This document shows positions 9,814-19,213 of a stretch of 64,000 nt of DNA, one piece after another. The DNA comes from Prochlorococcus sp. AG-409-L21 (GTDB taxonomy: Bacteria; Cyanobacteriota; Cyanobacteriia; PCC-6307; Cyanobiaceae): assembly GCA_003215475.1 (NCBI GenBank), contig QCKH01000004.1, positions 19,795 to 83,794 of the forward strand, in the 5' to 3' direction. The notes under the pieces were generated by a model, which saw only the letters and a program-made list of their open reading frames with translations, was not told the DNA's origin and did no database searches. The stretch's first letter is position 1. Every line of letters starts with the position of its first letter. The translations under genes were made by a program, and so were the position numbers.

Positions 9814-12732
9814 ATGGCGAATATAAAAGGAAATATTACAAACCCAATTACTTTAAACGGTAAAGTTGTTTCAGAAATAGAGGTAAGGACTGATTTTACT
9901 CCAACCTTAAATGTTAGTTATTTGGCAAATTCTTTATCACCTTCCCTTTTTACTGTAAATAACGCTTATTTCTTAGATGATTTGTCTAATGTGAGAGATT
10001 TAATTTTTAAAAGTGTACCAGTAACATTAGGGAATAGTGCATTAAAAGATTCATCCCCTAATAAATTATGTTTATTTAATTATGAAGTGGATGGTGATGG
10101 TAATTTAGTAGATATGGATATATTTGCTAATATCCCAATGCAATACATAGATGGTGGTAAAACGTATACACAATATGGTGCTATTAGTGAGAAGAAAAAT
10201 TATTTAGGGTGGGAGCCTTTGAGTAATGAAGACAAATATTCACACATTGAGAGAACAGATGTATATGGGTTTGATTATCCACAATTTACCCCTAGAGGCA
10301 CTAGAAAGATACCTGTAACAGAAAGTGCGGATACTTTATGTGGCCCAGTTACTTATGTAGAAAATGAATATACCTATGATAGATTAAATTATAATTGGTT
10401 TTTCGGTAATAATGCGGGAATAAATTTTAATACAATAAAAAGTGGGGCAACACCAGTTACTATTACAGGTAGTGTAGTATCACAAGAAGGATGTTCTTCG
10501 ATATCTGACCAAGAAGGTAATCTATTATTTTATACAGATGGTGAAAATGTTTATACTAAGTTAAATACTATAATGTTAAATGGGACTGGATTAAGTAGTT
10601 CAGGAACCTCCACACAATCTAGTATTATAGTACCCCAACCTGATAGTAATAATTATTATATTTTCACTACGGATTTTGAAGGGAATCCAGATGGGTTTGA
10701 ATATAGTATTGTTGATATGACTTTACAAGATGGTTTGGGGCAAGTAACTACAAAAAACATTAAGTTGATTAATAATCCAATAACTGAAAAAGTAACTTCT
10801 TGTAATCACGCAAATGATGAAGACTATTGGGTTATTACACATACAAGTGGAGATTCTAGATATTACGCTTATAAGTTAAGTAGTAGTGGGTTAGTTGCAC
10901 CTGTTATTTCTAATATCGGTCAAGTTCATAACAGTAGTAGAGGGTATATGAAAACTTCTTTAAATGGGGATAAATTAATTTCCTTATTATACGATGAAAA
11001 CATAATTCAAATTTTAGACTTTGATGCGTCGGGAGGTACATTAAGTAATGAAATAGTTTTAACGGGATTAACATTTAGTAATGGTCCGTATGGATTAGAG
11101 TATTCTTCAGATTCTACTAAATTTTATGTTTCGGATGGGGCATCCCAAACTATTAAACAGTTTGATTTGAGTTACACTTCTTCCACAGAAATGGTGGAAA
11201 ATGTAATAGAAGTGGCATCTATAACTGACTCTAGTTTAGGTGCGTTGCAAATGGGTCCGGATGAAAAAATATATGTGGCAGACAATTTAAAAAATCATTT
11301 ACATGTTATACATCGACCTAATGGATTAGGGGTACAATGTAATTTTCAAGAAAGAGGGTTTTATTTAACTGGTGTCACAAGTGGTATAACTTCTACATGG
11401 GGGTTACCAAATACCGTCACAACCAAAGATCTTTCTTGTGACAGATATATTTACGTCAGTGAAAGAGATAGAACACCTTTTGAATTTGATTTAATAATGA
11501 ATGATGTATCAAATGTTATTCAACCTAATATGTTGAACTTTACTGCGGAGATATATCCATTTAACCATAATACGGGTGCTTTTGATGTAGAAAGTTTATT
11601 TAACCAATCATTTACTTATGATAGGTTTAGTGGAGAAAGCGGTACTACTTTATCTATACCAGTTAGTGGGGTTAGTGAAGGAGAATTTATAATTAAAGGT
11701 TATTATGAATATCCGATAAAAACATTGCTCCAAAAACAGTTAGGTTTTAGAAGAAATAGTATAAATAATTATAAAAGAGGTACAGAGTATAATATCTATA
11801 ACCCTGAAACGGATTGGTATTTTTTAAATATATATGAGGCAGATAAACCTACATTTAGTAATACAGATGTAACACCCGTCAGTACTATTAGTAATTTGAA
11901 GGTTGTTAGTACTTTTACTAATTCTGGAGACACTATTTTTTATTATAATTCTCAGTCTGATCCTATTGTAACTTATAATGGTGTGGTATTGGCTAAAGAT
12001 ATAGAATATAGTGCAATTACAACAGGTACAACCCCATATGTTTTATTTAATACACCAACATTGGCGGATCAAATGGTTACTTTAGCTTATGTAGAAGAAG
12101 GTAATACAAATGAGTTAATTGCAGATACTTATACCGTTATTGCACCAATAGCGAGTGGTAAAACAAATGAACAAACTTCTGAAGATAAATTGTATTATAA
12201 TACAGATAGGGCTAATTTTGAATTCTATTTAGAGATACAACCTTATGGTGACGTTATTTTTACATTAAATGGTACACCATTATCTAATAATATAGAATAT
12301 CTTCGTTCTTCTAGTGATTTTAGAAGAATAATAATATTAGTTGATATTAAACCGGGAGATTTAATACAAGTATTTTATAATCCATTAACGGGTGTGTTTG
12401 GACCTTTACAAACGAATGAACCAACATTATCTTGGTCTATAGTTAATGCTCCTACATTAGGACAAAGTGGATTGTTCACAGTTCAAATAACCAATGTTAC
12501 TGACGAGGATTATGAAAATGTACAATATTTTGATAGTGTACCATATGTGATTGGACAGAGAACATATTCAGTAACAATGAATTTATCTAATGCAGTGGCA
12601 GGTGATAAATTAATGTATAGAATAAAAAATGAAAAATTTTATACCCCAATAGTGGGACAAATAATAACAAGTGTTGCTTATAGTGACTCAATTCCTATAG
12701 AAATAGTCACAAATAAGGGAAATATTTATTAA
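9814..12732 (+). CDS. Virion protein with Bacteroidetes-type beta-propeller
   Basis: A 972-aa protein. Residues 1-190 are structural-type sequence. About residues 193-535 ('NWFFGNNAGINFN', 'GNLLFYTDGENVYTK', 'STQSSIIVPQPDSNNYYIFT', 'MKTSLNGDKL', 'PYGLEYSSDSTKFYVSD', 'GPDEKIYVAD') match the pattern of the beta-propeller found at the N-terminus of many secreted, T9SS-sorted flavobacterial proteins. The remainder is beta-sandwich-like. The protein has no signal peptide, and its position between tail-type genes indicates a virion part, perhaps a fibre or receptor-binding protein that adopted a host domain. Residue limits are approximate. The propeller call rests on remembered family patterns, not a search. 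Confidence 0.65.
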   Translation: MANIKGNITNPITLNGKVVSEIEVRTDFTPTLNVSYLANSLSPSLFTVNNAYFLDDLSNVRDLIFKSVPVTLGNSALKDSSPNKLCLFNYEVDGDGNLVDMDIFANIPMQYIDGGKTYTQYGAISEKKNYLGWEPLSNEDKYSHIERTDVYGFDYPQFTPRGTRKIPVTESADTLCGPVTYVENEYTYDRLNYNWFFGNNAGINFNTIKSGATPVTITGSVVSQEGCSSISDQEGNLLFYTDGENVYTKLNTIMLNGTGLSSSGTSTQSSIIVPQPDSNNYYIFTTDFEGNPDGFEYSIVDMTLQDGLGQVTTKNIKLINNPITEKVTSCNHANDEDYWVITHTSGDSRYYAYKLSSSGLVAPVISNIGQVHNSSRGYMKTSLNGDKLISLLYDENIIQILDFDASGGTLSNEIVLTGLTFSNGPYGLEYSSDSTKFYVSDGASQTIKQFDLSYTSSTEMVENVIEVASITDSSLGALQMGPDEKIYVADNLKNHLHVIHRPNGLGVQCNFQERGFYLTGVTSGITSTWGLPNTVTTKDLSCDRYIYVSERDRTPFEFDLIMNDVSNVIQPNMLNFTAEIYPFNHNTGAFDVESLFNQSFTYDRFSGESGTTLSIPVSGVSEGEFIIKGYYEYPIKTLLQKQLGFRRNSINNYKRGTEYNIYNPETDWYFLNIYEADKPTFSNTDVTPVSTISNLKVVSTFTNSGDTIFYYNSQSDPIVTYNGVVLAKDIEYSAITTGTTPYVLFNTPTLADQMVTLAYVEEGNTNELIADTYTVIAPIASGKTNEQTSEDKLYYNTDRANFEFYLEIQPYGDVIFTLNGTPLSNNIEYLRSSSDFRRIIILVDIKPGDLIQVFYNPLTGVFGPLQTNEPTLSWSIVNAPTLGQSGLFTVQITNVTDEDYENVQYFDSVPYVIGQRTYSVTMNLSNAVAGDKLMYRIKNEKFYTPIVGQIITSVAYSDSIPIEIVTNKGNIY

Positions 12733-12750
12733 TAATATTTACATTGAGCA

Positions 12751-12758
12751 TATTTATA
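12751..12758 (+). promoter_or_regulatory. TATTTATA motif, candidate late promoter
   Basis: TATTTATA lies 18 bases before the ATG of the first fibre-like gene, in a 44-base gap. The spacing equals that at 27026, 33051 and 34509 within a base or two. Confidence 0.4.
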
Positions 12759-12776
12759 ATAAAATAATAATTAGTA

Positions 12777-14984
12777 ATGAGTTATATAAATAAACAAAAT
12801 ACCGCTTTAGTAAGAGTTAAGTTAACTGATATTGGTAGAGAACAATTAGCACAAGGAAAATTAACATATAATTCTTGGGTGGCAGGTGACTCAGAAGTGG
12901 ACTATAATTATGTTAAGGGATGGAAAGAATTTGTACCTAGTAGTAATGCGGCAACTGGGGAGTTTTTCTTTTATGGGGGAGACGGTTCAGTAACTAGAAA
13001 TATTTATTCAAAAGTTTTAAGACCTAAAGATGAACAACCATTTTTCACTTCATTTCTTTTAAATAACCAAAACGAATTTATACAACCAATTGATACACAA
13101 AGTAGTTTACAATTAATAAAAGGTGTTGTAAGTAATCAGGCGGCAGATAGAGGATTTTTCTCTGGGTCGACTGTTGATGTTGGGTTAACGGCACAAACTT
13201 CAACAGAGTTTATTAAAGAAAGTGGTACAATTGATTTATCTAATTTTACGGGTGAAATTGAGGCTACACCCTTCATACAAGGGGTTTTATCAGGAATTAC
13301 ACTAACCGCAACCAGCGAAGATGATTATATAATGTTTAGATTTAGTAATCCAACGTTAGGTGATGTGGATACACCACAAATGACTGCAGCAACTGTCAAT
13401 CAATTTTATAATATAACAAGTATTAGTGGTTCGACTATCAAAGTAGATAGAGAATTACCTAATTTTAGTGGTTTTGCTGGTACAATTATAACTTATTATA
13501 CTCTACCTGGTGGTGATGATCCGGAAGATGATTATTATGGATTACCATCGTTATCTTCTTATTGGAATACAGGTACACTTTCTTTTGATAGTAGTTGTGA
13601 TATTTGTGTAGAAAATATACCAGTGTGGAATATGAACAATGTGTGGACAGAAAATATGGCAGGACAATGGAAAGAAAACACACAAAATTACCATAATCAC
13701 ACATTATTTGGTTCAGAACAATATGCAGGAACTAAACAATATCTAAAATATAATGAAAACCCAACAGTTACACTTAATAGTAATCAGTTATCTGTTAGTT
13801 ATATGGATCAATATGTAAAAGGTATTTCTATTATCCATTATACTAATAGTTGTATTTCTAATTTTTATGGGGAAATGTTTAATATAGACGGACAAAGTGG
13901 TAAATTATTGAATTTAGATATTCCTGTAATGTGGCACAGACGAAGTGACGGAGGAACTGCCAGTGGTACTACATTAGGAATGAGATTTGTTAGTGACACA
14001 ATAGAAAAAACATTAAGTAATACTGATATAGAATATTATGATTTAATAGAGTTTAGTGGAATGTCTGTTACACCAGATGCACCATTAGCAGTGGGTAAAG
14101 TATTCCCACAATTAAAGATTGTGGTTATTGATAATGAAGAATTGTTGGCAGCAATGTCTTATAAATCAAATAGAAACTACTCACTTCCTGATTTGGCAGC
14201 TAATTTAATCCCATGTGTAGATGGTGATTGTACCGGATGTTTAAGTGCGGGCGAGTCGATGTTTTTAACATATGCTTTACAATATACGGGTAGTACAGGA
14301 TTTACAACTGTTTTACCTTGTCAAAGATATACAATACTAGAAAATAATACTCAAAGTGATAAAGATTTACAATTTAGAATTAATAATGTGAGTCAATTAC
14401 CTTATATGAGAAAATTAGAATCACCTTCATATGATGGTTATGGATTTTATGCAAATCAGTTTGTTTTATTAGCACAAAAAATAAATAAAGCAACACAGAC
14501 TAGACCAAATCCATCTGAATGGAGAGTAGTAGATTACACAAGTCCTTTAATAACTAGTGTAGCTGGAGAAACTATTGACCCAATTCTTTTGGAAAATCAA
14601 AATAGTGCAAATACAGGATTTGAATTAATAGGTAGTGTGTATGATGCAGCAAGTGCCAATACATTTAATTTAGGGGTTGAATTAGACTTACCTAAAGGAG
14701 ATAGTTATGGTAAATTAAATTTTGGGGATGAAAGATTATTTTATGGTAATTTAAGAACTTTTATTGGTGCAACAATATACAAAACTTTATTTACCATAAA
14801 TGTGGATGGAGCTACTTTACAAAGTAGTTGTAATACCACTTATACTGTAGGTACAGATAGATTTATTTCTGAAGTGGGAATTTTAGATAGTGATGGTAAT
14901 TTAGTATTAGTAGGTAAATTATCTAGACCAATAAGAATAGCGGATAGTAGTACTGCCTCTATTGAACTAACAATTGATTTTTAA
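12777..14984 (+). CDS. Tail fibre/collar-like virion protein, paralogue 1
   Basis: A 735-aa protein. Its N-terminus 'VKLTDIGREQLAQGKLTYNS' and C-terminus 'RFISEVGILDSDGNLVLVGK' align with the same regions of the next gene ('AKLTLAGRQRLLTQSNQILT' and 'VRISEVALTDVTGEILAIGK'). The pattern of a helix, a short 'GDS(E/D)' turn near residue 40 and a closing 'ISEVxLxDxxGxxLxxGK' strand resembles phage tail-collar and fibre proteins, whose ends package against the baseplate. The middle 600 residues are beta-rich and unrelated to the paralogue. It probably decorates the tail tip or forms a fibre. Membership in a named Pfam family needs a profile search. Confidence 0.6.
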   Translation: MSYINKQNTALVRVKLTDIGREQLAQGKLTYNSWVAGDSEVDYNYVKGWKEFVPSSNAATGEFFFYGGDGSVTRNIYSKVLRPKDEQPFFTSFLLNNQNEFIQPIDTQSSLQLIKGVVSNQAADRGFFSGSTVDVGLTAQTSTEFIKESGTIDLSNFTGEIEATPFIQGVLSGITLTATSEDDYIMFRFSNPTLGDVDTPQMTAATVNQFYNITSISGSTIKVDRELPNFSGFAGTIITYYTLPGGDDPEDDYYGLPSLSSYWNTGTLSFDSSCDICVENIPVWNMNNVWTENMAGQWKENTQNYHNHTLFGSEQYAGTKQYLKYNENPTVTLNSNQLSVSYMDQYVKGISIIHYTNSCISNFYGEMFNIDGQSGKLLNLDIPVMWHRRSDGGTASGTTLGMRFVSDTIEKTLSNTDIEYYDLIEFSGMSVTPDAPLAVGKVFPQLKIVVIDNEELLAAMSYKSNRNYSLPDLAANLIPCVDGDCTGCLSAGESMFLTYALQYTGSTGFTTVLPCQRYTILENNTQSDKDLQFRINNVSQLPYMRKLESPSYDGYGFYANQFVLLAQKINKATQTRPNPSEWRVVDYTSPLITSVAGETIDPILLENQNSANTGFELIGSVYDAASANTFNLGVELDLPKGDSYGKLNFGDERLFYGNLRTFIGATIYKTLFTINVDGATLQSSCNTTYTVGTDRFISEVGILDSDGNLVLVGKLSRPIRIADSSTASIELTIDF

Positions 14985-14994
14985 AAATATTCTA

Positions 14995-16293
14995 ATGGGA
15001 TTTATAAGTTCAGCAACAACAGTATCAATAACCGCTAAATTAACTTTAGCTGGTAGACAAAGACTATTAACACAAAGCAATCAAATATTAACACACTTTG
15101 TTTTAGGTGATTCAGATGCCAATTATAGAACTAGTGGTTTGTTAAGTACAGGTACAGTTCCCGCTAATAGTGGTAACTTAGGTGAAAATGGTGGAGTGAA
15201 TGATAATATAGATGTGGGTGTAGGTATTAAAAATAAATTATATTTAGATAATACACAAATTAATATAAAGCCAGTTGAGTCGGGTTCTAATGTAGTAAGT
15301 AACACTACGGTATCATTAGGGGAAACTGTAGTAAGTGGTACTAATTTAACTTATGCATTATTAAATAAAAATGATGGTACATCATCTTTCACTAATTATT
15401 TTGAAAGTTTAAGATTACCTATACTACCATCTAAGAAAAATTTGTTTACTGGTTCTACATCAGCCGATGGTGGTTGGGCAGATACTGCGTTTAGTGGTTT
15501 GGCTAGTGATAGAGTATTAATGTTATCGATAAACACTGATAGTTATGGTGAATTAATAGATGGTAAGAGTATAAAAGCAACTTTACCAATAGCAACAGGG
15601 TATACTTCAGGTGGAGATGTTACTGGAATTACTACCTATGATTGTTATTCTACTTTTGTTAATAGTGGACAATTTAGTTTAGTACAACAAGATGGTAGAT
15701 ATAAAGATGGTTCTGTTTTTACAGATGGGTTATTCGGTTCTAATTTCCCAGTTACTTATATGGTTTCTGATAATATACAACGACCAAATAATGATGTATT
15801 AAAAAGTTGGTCAACAGGATATGATTCATTTAAACCGTTTAGTGTTAATAATAAATCTTTGATTAATACTAAAAATGTTACACCAACTAACATTAATGCA
15901 GATAAGGTAATAGGTGTTGCTTATTTAGATAAAGGTTTGATTGCGTTTACGGATCCCGCAATTGTAGATAACATTGCTACTAATTTTTCAGGTGATACTG
16001 AAACCGGTATTGAGACAAATAGTTTTGGTTTCTATTATTATACTGGTGGTACATATAATACTACAGTAGATAGTATCCTAAATAATTTAGTACAAAATGT
16101 AGTATGTATTGCAGGAAGAGGAGAATTTTTTAGGTCTAATAACCCAACTATTGATATTAATGATAATGTGAGAATTAGTGAAGTGGCACTTACTGATGTT
16201 ACTGGTGAAATATTAGCAATAGGGAAGGCAGATAGACAAATTATTAAAAAGAAGAATGACTTTGTAATATTTGATGTACAAGTTGTTATATAA
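14995..16293 (+). CDS. Tail fibre/collar-like virion protein, paralogue 2
   Basis: I start this gene at the ATG at 14995 (MGFISSATTVS, 432 aa). The ORF track begins at 14974 and would overlap the previous gene, and the homology to the upstream paralogue begins just after 14995. Shared features are the N-terminal 'KLTLAGRQRLL' helix, 'VLGDSDANY' corresponding to 'VAGDSEVDY', and the C-terminal 'RISEVALTDVTGEILAIGK'. The two genes look like a tandem duplication with diverged central regions, as often seen in fibre genes under host-range selection. It is the last gene of the virion block and is followed by a small hairpin. Confidence 0.6.
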   Translation: MGFISSATTVSITAKLTLAGRQRLLTQSNQILTHFVLGDSDANYRTSGLLSTGTVPANSGNLGENGGVNDNIDVGVGIKNKLYLDNTQINIKPVESGSNVVSNTTVSLGETVVSGTNLTYALLNKNDGTSSFTNYFESLRLPILPSKKNLFTGSTSADGGWADTAFSGLASDRVLMLSINTDSYGELIDGKSIKATLPIATGYTSGGDVTGITTYDCYSTFVNSGQFSLVQQDGRYKDGSVFTDGLFGSNFPVTYMVSDNIQRPNNDVLKSWSTGYDSFKPFSVNNKSLINTKNVTPTNINADKVIGVAYLDKGLIAFTDPAIVDNIATNFSGDTETGIETNSFGFYYYTGGTYNTTVDSILNNLVQNVVCIAGRGEFFRSNNPTIDINDNVRISEVALTDVTGEILAIGKADRQIIKKKNDFVIFDVQVVI

Positions 16294-16295
16294 AT

Positions 16296-16312
16296 AAAAC
16301 CTCATAGGTTTT
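16296..16312 (+). terminator. Weak hairpin at the end of the virion block
   Basis: AAAACCT and AGGTTTT form a 7-bp stem around a 3-base loop directly after the last virion gene. No U-run follows, so it may be a weak terminator or an mRNA-stabilising hairpin. Confidence 0.35.
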
Positions 16313-16332
16313 AATAAAAAAAATGTTTTATA

Positions 16333-16965
16333 ATGAGTAGAATACTAGGATTAGATGTGTCCACAAAAACTATAGGGATAGCATTATTTGAAGATCAAGG
16401 AGAAAAAGGAAAATTACAATTATTAACCCACATAACCCCTAAAGTTAAACCCAAACCAACAAATAATATTGAGACTTTAATTAAAAAAGTGCAAATTTTT
16501 GAAAACGATTTTTTAGAAAAATATAGTGATATAGAAATTGATAGGGTGTTTATTGAAGAACCTTTATTACGTTCTAATAATGTAAATACTGTGGCAACCT
16601 TATTAAGGTTTAATGGTATGATTTGTAGGTCAGTTTACGAAGTTTTAAATATTGTACCAGAATTTGTTTCTTCTTATGATGCTAGAAAGTTTGCGTTTCC
16701 AGAATTAATGCAAATCAGACTATTTAAAAAATCGGGAGATAGATATAGCGAGAAAGAGATACAAAAGAAAAATCCTGTGTTATTTGGTGGGTTACCATAC
16801 GACATAGATAAAAAAGTAGTAATACATCAAAAAGTCAGCGAATTAGAACCTCAAGTTATATGGATGTACGATAAACACAACAAATTAACTAAGGAAAATT
16901 ATGATATGACAGATGCGTATGCGTGTGTGTTGGGGGGTATGAGAAAGTGTGGTGATTGGTCATAA
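16333..16965 (+). CDS. RuvC-like Holliday junction resolvase (RNase H fold)
   Basis: A 210-aa protein with the order of acidic residues expected for the RuvC/RNase H-like fold: 'ILGLDVSTKTIGIAL' with Asp near residue 7, 'RVFIEEPLL' with Glu near residue 73, and 'DMTDAYACVLGG' with Asp near residue 193. Such enzymes cut branched recombination and replication intermediates before packaging, the job done in T4 by endonuclease VII. Its position just before the primase and after the virion block fits a DNA-processing role. Substrate preference cannot be read from sequence. A related nuclease of the same fold is possible. Confidence 0.75.
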   Translation: MSRILGLDVSTKTIGIALFEDQGEKGKLQLLTHITPKVKPKPTNNIETLIKKVQIFENDFLEKYSDIEIDRVFIEEPLLRSNNVNTVATLLRFNGMICRSVYEVLNIVPEFVSSYDARKFAFPELMQIRLFKKSGDRYSEKEIQKKNPVLFGGLPYDIDKKVVIHQKVSELEPQVIWMYDKHNKLTKENYDMTDAYACVLGGMRKCGDWS

Positions 16966-16966
16966 T

Positions 16967-16997
16967 TTGGTTAATTAAAATAAATTCACTATATTTG
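16967..16997 (+). promoter_or_regulatory. Bacteroidetes-type promoter before primase
   Basis: TTG (16967-16969), 20 bases, TATATTTG (16990-16997). This matches the Bacteroidetes vegetative consensus TTG-N19-21-TAnnTTTG. The -7 box ends 5 bases before the chosen primase ATG, so the mRNA would be almost leaderless unless the true start is further downstream. Confidence 0.6.
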
Positions 16998-17002
16998 TGG
17001 AA

Positions 17003-17950
17003 ATGTCACAACTTATAGTAGAAATATTAGAGGATGTATTAGGTAACTCCAAAAAACATTACGAAAACAAAAGTCAAATATCTTTTGATTGTCCTGTGTG
17101 TTCATCCATTAAAGGATTAGATTGTGGGGACGGGAAAGGTAATTTAGAAGTTAATTATAATCATCATGTTTATAAATGTTGGGCATGTTCGGAAACTCAT
17201 GGTACACATGGTACAATAAATAAATTAATCCGAAAGTATGGTAATAAAACCCATTTAAAACAATATCAATTAGTTATACCTGATAATAAAAGAATTATTG
17301 GTGAAAAAGAAAAAGTGGTAATAAATGGATTACCCAAAGATTTTACTTCATTAACTATAGATAGGGATGATAATGGTTACCGACAAGCCATACAGTATCT
17401 TAAAAAGAGAAACATTGGTTTAGACTTAATTAAAAAGTATAATTTAGGTTATGCAAATACTGGCGACTATAGAGGTAGAATAATATTCCCTTCATATGAT
17501 TCTGATGGTAATATAAACTATTTTTTAGGTAGGAGTTATGAAAAGTATAGTAAATTAAAATATAAGAATCCAGAAGTATCCAAAATGGGTATTATATTTA
17601 ATGAAGGCAAGATAAATTGGGATTCAAACATATATTTAGTAGAAGGTGTGTTCGATCATATAACATTACCCAATAGTATTCCTATGTTAGGTAAAGTACT
17701 AAATGATTTATTGTTTAAAAAGTTAATTGATTGTGCATCTGCAAAAGTTATCATTGTTTTAGATAATGACGCAGAAAAAGATGCAATTAATTTATACAGA
17801 AGACTTAATAGTACTAAATTAAATGGGAGAGTATTAATGGTATATATGCCAAAAAGATTCGATTTATCAGATGTACACCAAAGATTGGGTAGTAAGGGTG
17901 TAATTAAATTAATTACTACTGCAAAACGTATAAAAGAAAGTTTATTATGA
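17003..17950 (+). CDS. DNA primase (zinc-ribbon plus Toprim)
   Basis: The N-terminal zinc finger has 'CPVC' near residue 30 and 'YKCWACSETHGTHG' near residue 58. The Toprim catalytic motifs are 'IYLVEGVFDHITLPN' near residue 211 (Glu) and 'VIIVLDNDAEKDA' near residue 250 (DxD-like). This is the DnaG/T4 gp61 architecture, which lays RNA primers for lagging-strand synthesis. No helicase domain is fused. The ORF track start at 16997 is a GTG inside the promoter -7 region, so I use the ATG at 17003 (MSQLIVEILEDV). The last 4 bases overlap the next gene's ATG, indicating translational coupling. Confidence 0.85.
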   Translation: MSQLIVEILEDVLGNSKKHYENKSQISFDCPVCSSIKGLDCGDGKGNLEVNYNHHVYKCWACSETHGTHGTINKLIRKYGNKTHLKQYQLVIPDNKRIIGEKEKVVINGLPKDFTSLTIDRDDNGYRQAIQYLKKRNIGLDLIKKYNLGYANTGDYRGRIIFPSYDSDGNINYFLGRSYEKYSKLKYKNPEVSKMGIIFNEGKINWDSNIYLVEGVFDHITLPNSIPMLGKVLNDLLFKKLIDCASAKVIIVLDNDAEKDAINLYRRLNSTKLNGRVLMVYMPKRFDLSDVHQRLGSKGVIKLITTAKRIKESLL

Positions 17951-18333
17951 AATTATTTTTAGATGATGTAAGAGTACCCTACGATGTTTTTAGATTAACA
18001 GTTAATCCACTATATGAAAATAATGAGGATTGGGTTATTGTTAGAGATTACTACCAATTTATTAATGTGATTACTAAATTCGGTGTACCAGAATATATTT
18101 CTTTCGATCACGATCTTTCGTATGATGCATATTTAAGTGAAAACCAAAAAGGAGATATAAAATATGATAGTCTTAAAGAAAAAACTGGTTATGATGCATG
18201 TAAATGGTTATGTGAATATTGTGAGGATAATAATATAGATATCCCTAATTATTATGTCCACTCTGCTAACCCAGTTGGTGCGAAGAATATTGACAGATAT
18301 TTAAAAAATTTTAAAAAATATTTGGCAGTTTAA
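17947..18333 (+). CDS. Cyclic-phosphate processing receiver-like protein (cREC)
   Basis: A 128-aa protein with 'KLFLDDVRVP' at the start, 'EYISFDHDLSYD' near residue 50, 'TGYDACKWLCEYC' in the middle and 'YYVHSANPVGAKNI' near residue 103. This motif set matches, from memory, the 'cyclic-phosphate processing receiver' family (cREC). That family has a receiver-like fold with an added His and is proposed to remove 2',3'-cyclic phosphates from RNA ends in RNA-repair and conflict settings. The gene overlaps the primase stop by 4 bases (ATGA). In phages the family could help repair RNAs damaged by host defence nucleases. The specific reaction is proposed for the family, not shown here. Confidence 0.65.
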   Translation: MKLFLDDVRVPYDVFRLTVNPLYENNEDWVIVRDYYQFINVITKFGVPEYISFDHDLSYDAYLSENQKGDIKYDSLKEKTGYDACKWLCEYCEDNNIDIPNYYVHSANPVGAKNIDRYLKNFKKYLAV

Positions 18334-18352
18334 AATATTTTTTGTAATTTAG
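18322..18352 (+). promoter_or_regulatory. Bacteroidetes-type promoter
   Basis: TTG (18322-18324), 20 bases, TAATTTAG (18345-18352). It overlaps the end of the cREC gene and sits 21 bases before the next ATG. Confidence 0.5.
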
Positions 18353-18373
18353 TGTTAACAAAATCAAACAACT

Positions 18374-18895
18374 ATGAATAATTTAAATGCAATCCGAAAA
18401 AACGAAACTTCAACAAGTAACTACCCAGAGATAGACAATAAGTTCTATTATGGTAAAGTATCTCAGTATGATAACACTGGTAAATACTTTGAGTTTAGTG
18501 TTACTAATCACTTAGACGAAAACAAGAAGTATAAATTTCGTTACACCGCAAAATGTAAAGCAGGTTTCCTTAATATTAGTGAAACTCGTTACGATCAGAC
18601 ACCAAAACAGTTTATTGAACAAACTTATGGATTTTTAGAGAACGTACAAGTATGGAGTGAATCTGAAAACCCAACAGAAGATCATAAGGGTATTTGGTTA
18701 AATGTATTATGTACTAAAGGGAAAAAATTCTATTCTATCGATAAGAGTTTCCTTTTGAATCTGACTGTAAGTAATATGCACAACGCTTGGAAGAAGATGG
18801 TAGATTACGATCTATGGAAGAGAATGGGTACTAAGACTCACGCAGATTATCCTTACAAAATGAATAATGTCGCTACCGAAGAGGTGGCGGCATAA
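18374..18895 (+). CDS. Conserved-looking unknown protein, possibly abundant
   Basis: A 173-aa soluble protein with mixed beta and alpha character ('FEFSVTNHLDENKKYKFRYT', 'WLNVLCTKGKKFYSIDKSFL') and an acidic 'TEEVAA' end. It uses more CGT, CTT and TTC codons than its neighbours, which can mark high expression. It has its own host-type promoter and lies first in a transcript with two small genes and an ECF sigma factor. The compact beta-rich start could suit an OB-fold nucleic-acid-binding protein, but no diagnostic motif supports that. Function unknown. Confidence 0.5.
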   Translation: MNNLNAIRKNETSTSNYPEIDNKFYYGKVSQYDNTGKYFEFSVTNHLDENKKYKFRYTAKCKAGFLNISETRYDQTPKQFIEQTYGFLENVQVWSESENPTEDHKGIWLNVLCTKGKKFYSIDKSFLLNLTVSNMHNAWKKMVDYDLWKRMGTKTHADYPYKMNNVATEEVAA

Positions 18896-18914
18896 ACCTT
18901 AAAAAAAAACAATT

Positions 18915-19199
18915 ATGAAATATTTTAACAGACATCAATGTATGAAAAGAGAAACTTTAAGTAGTATCTCCAAAGTTATAACTGATTTATTTGGAATAGA
19001 TGGTATTAGTCCTTTTGGTGGTATCTCTAATATGTTATATGGGTTATATGACGGATTTGACTATTCTGACAAAATTCGTTCACACGAAGAAATGGAAATC
19101 ATTAAAGAACAAAGAATGGATTTGTATGAAAAGATTTTAAATATCTGTAAGGATATTGATACATATCCTAAACACGATTATGACGTAACAGTTCACTAA
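18915..19199 (+). CDS. Small unknown protein
   Basis: A 94-aa soluble protein with a helical C-terminal half ('EEMEIIKEQRMDLYEKILNI') and a Gly/Pro-containing centre. The A-rich leader 'aaaaaaaacaatt' precedes the ATG. It sits between the unknown 173-aa protein and the ECF sigma factor with short gaps, so it is probably co-transcribed with them. No family recognised. Confidence 0.5.
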   Translation: MKYFNRHQCMKRETLSSISKVITDLFGIDGISPFGGISNMLYGLYDGFDYSDKIRSHEEMEIIKEQRMDLYEKILNICKDIDTYPKHDYDVTVH

Positions 19200-19213
19200 A
19201 TAATAACAATAAT

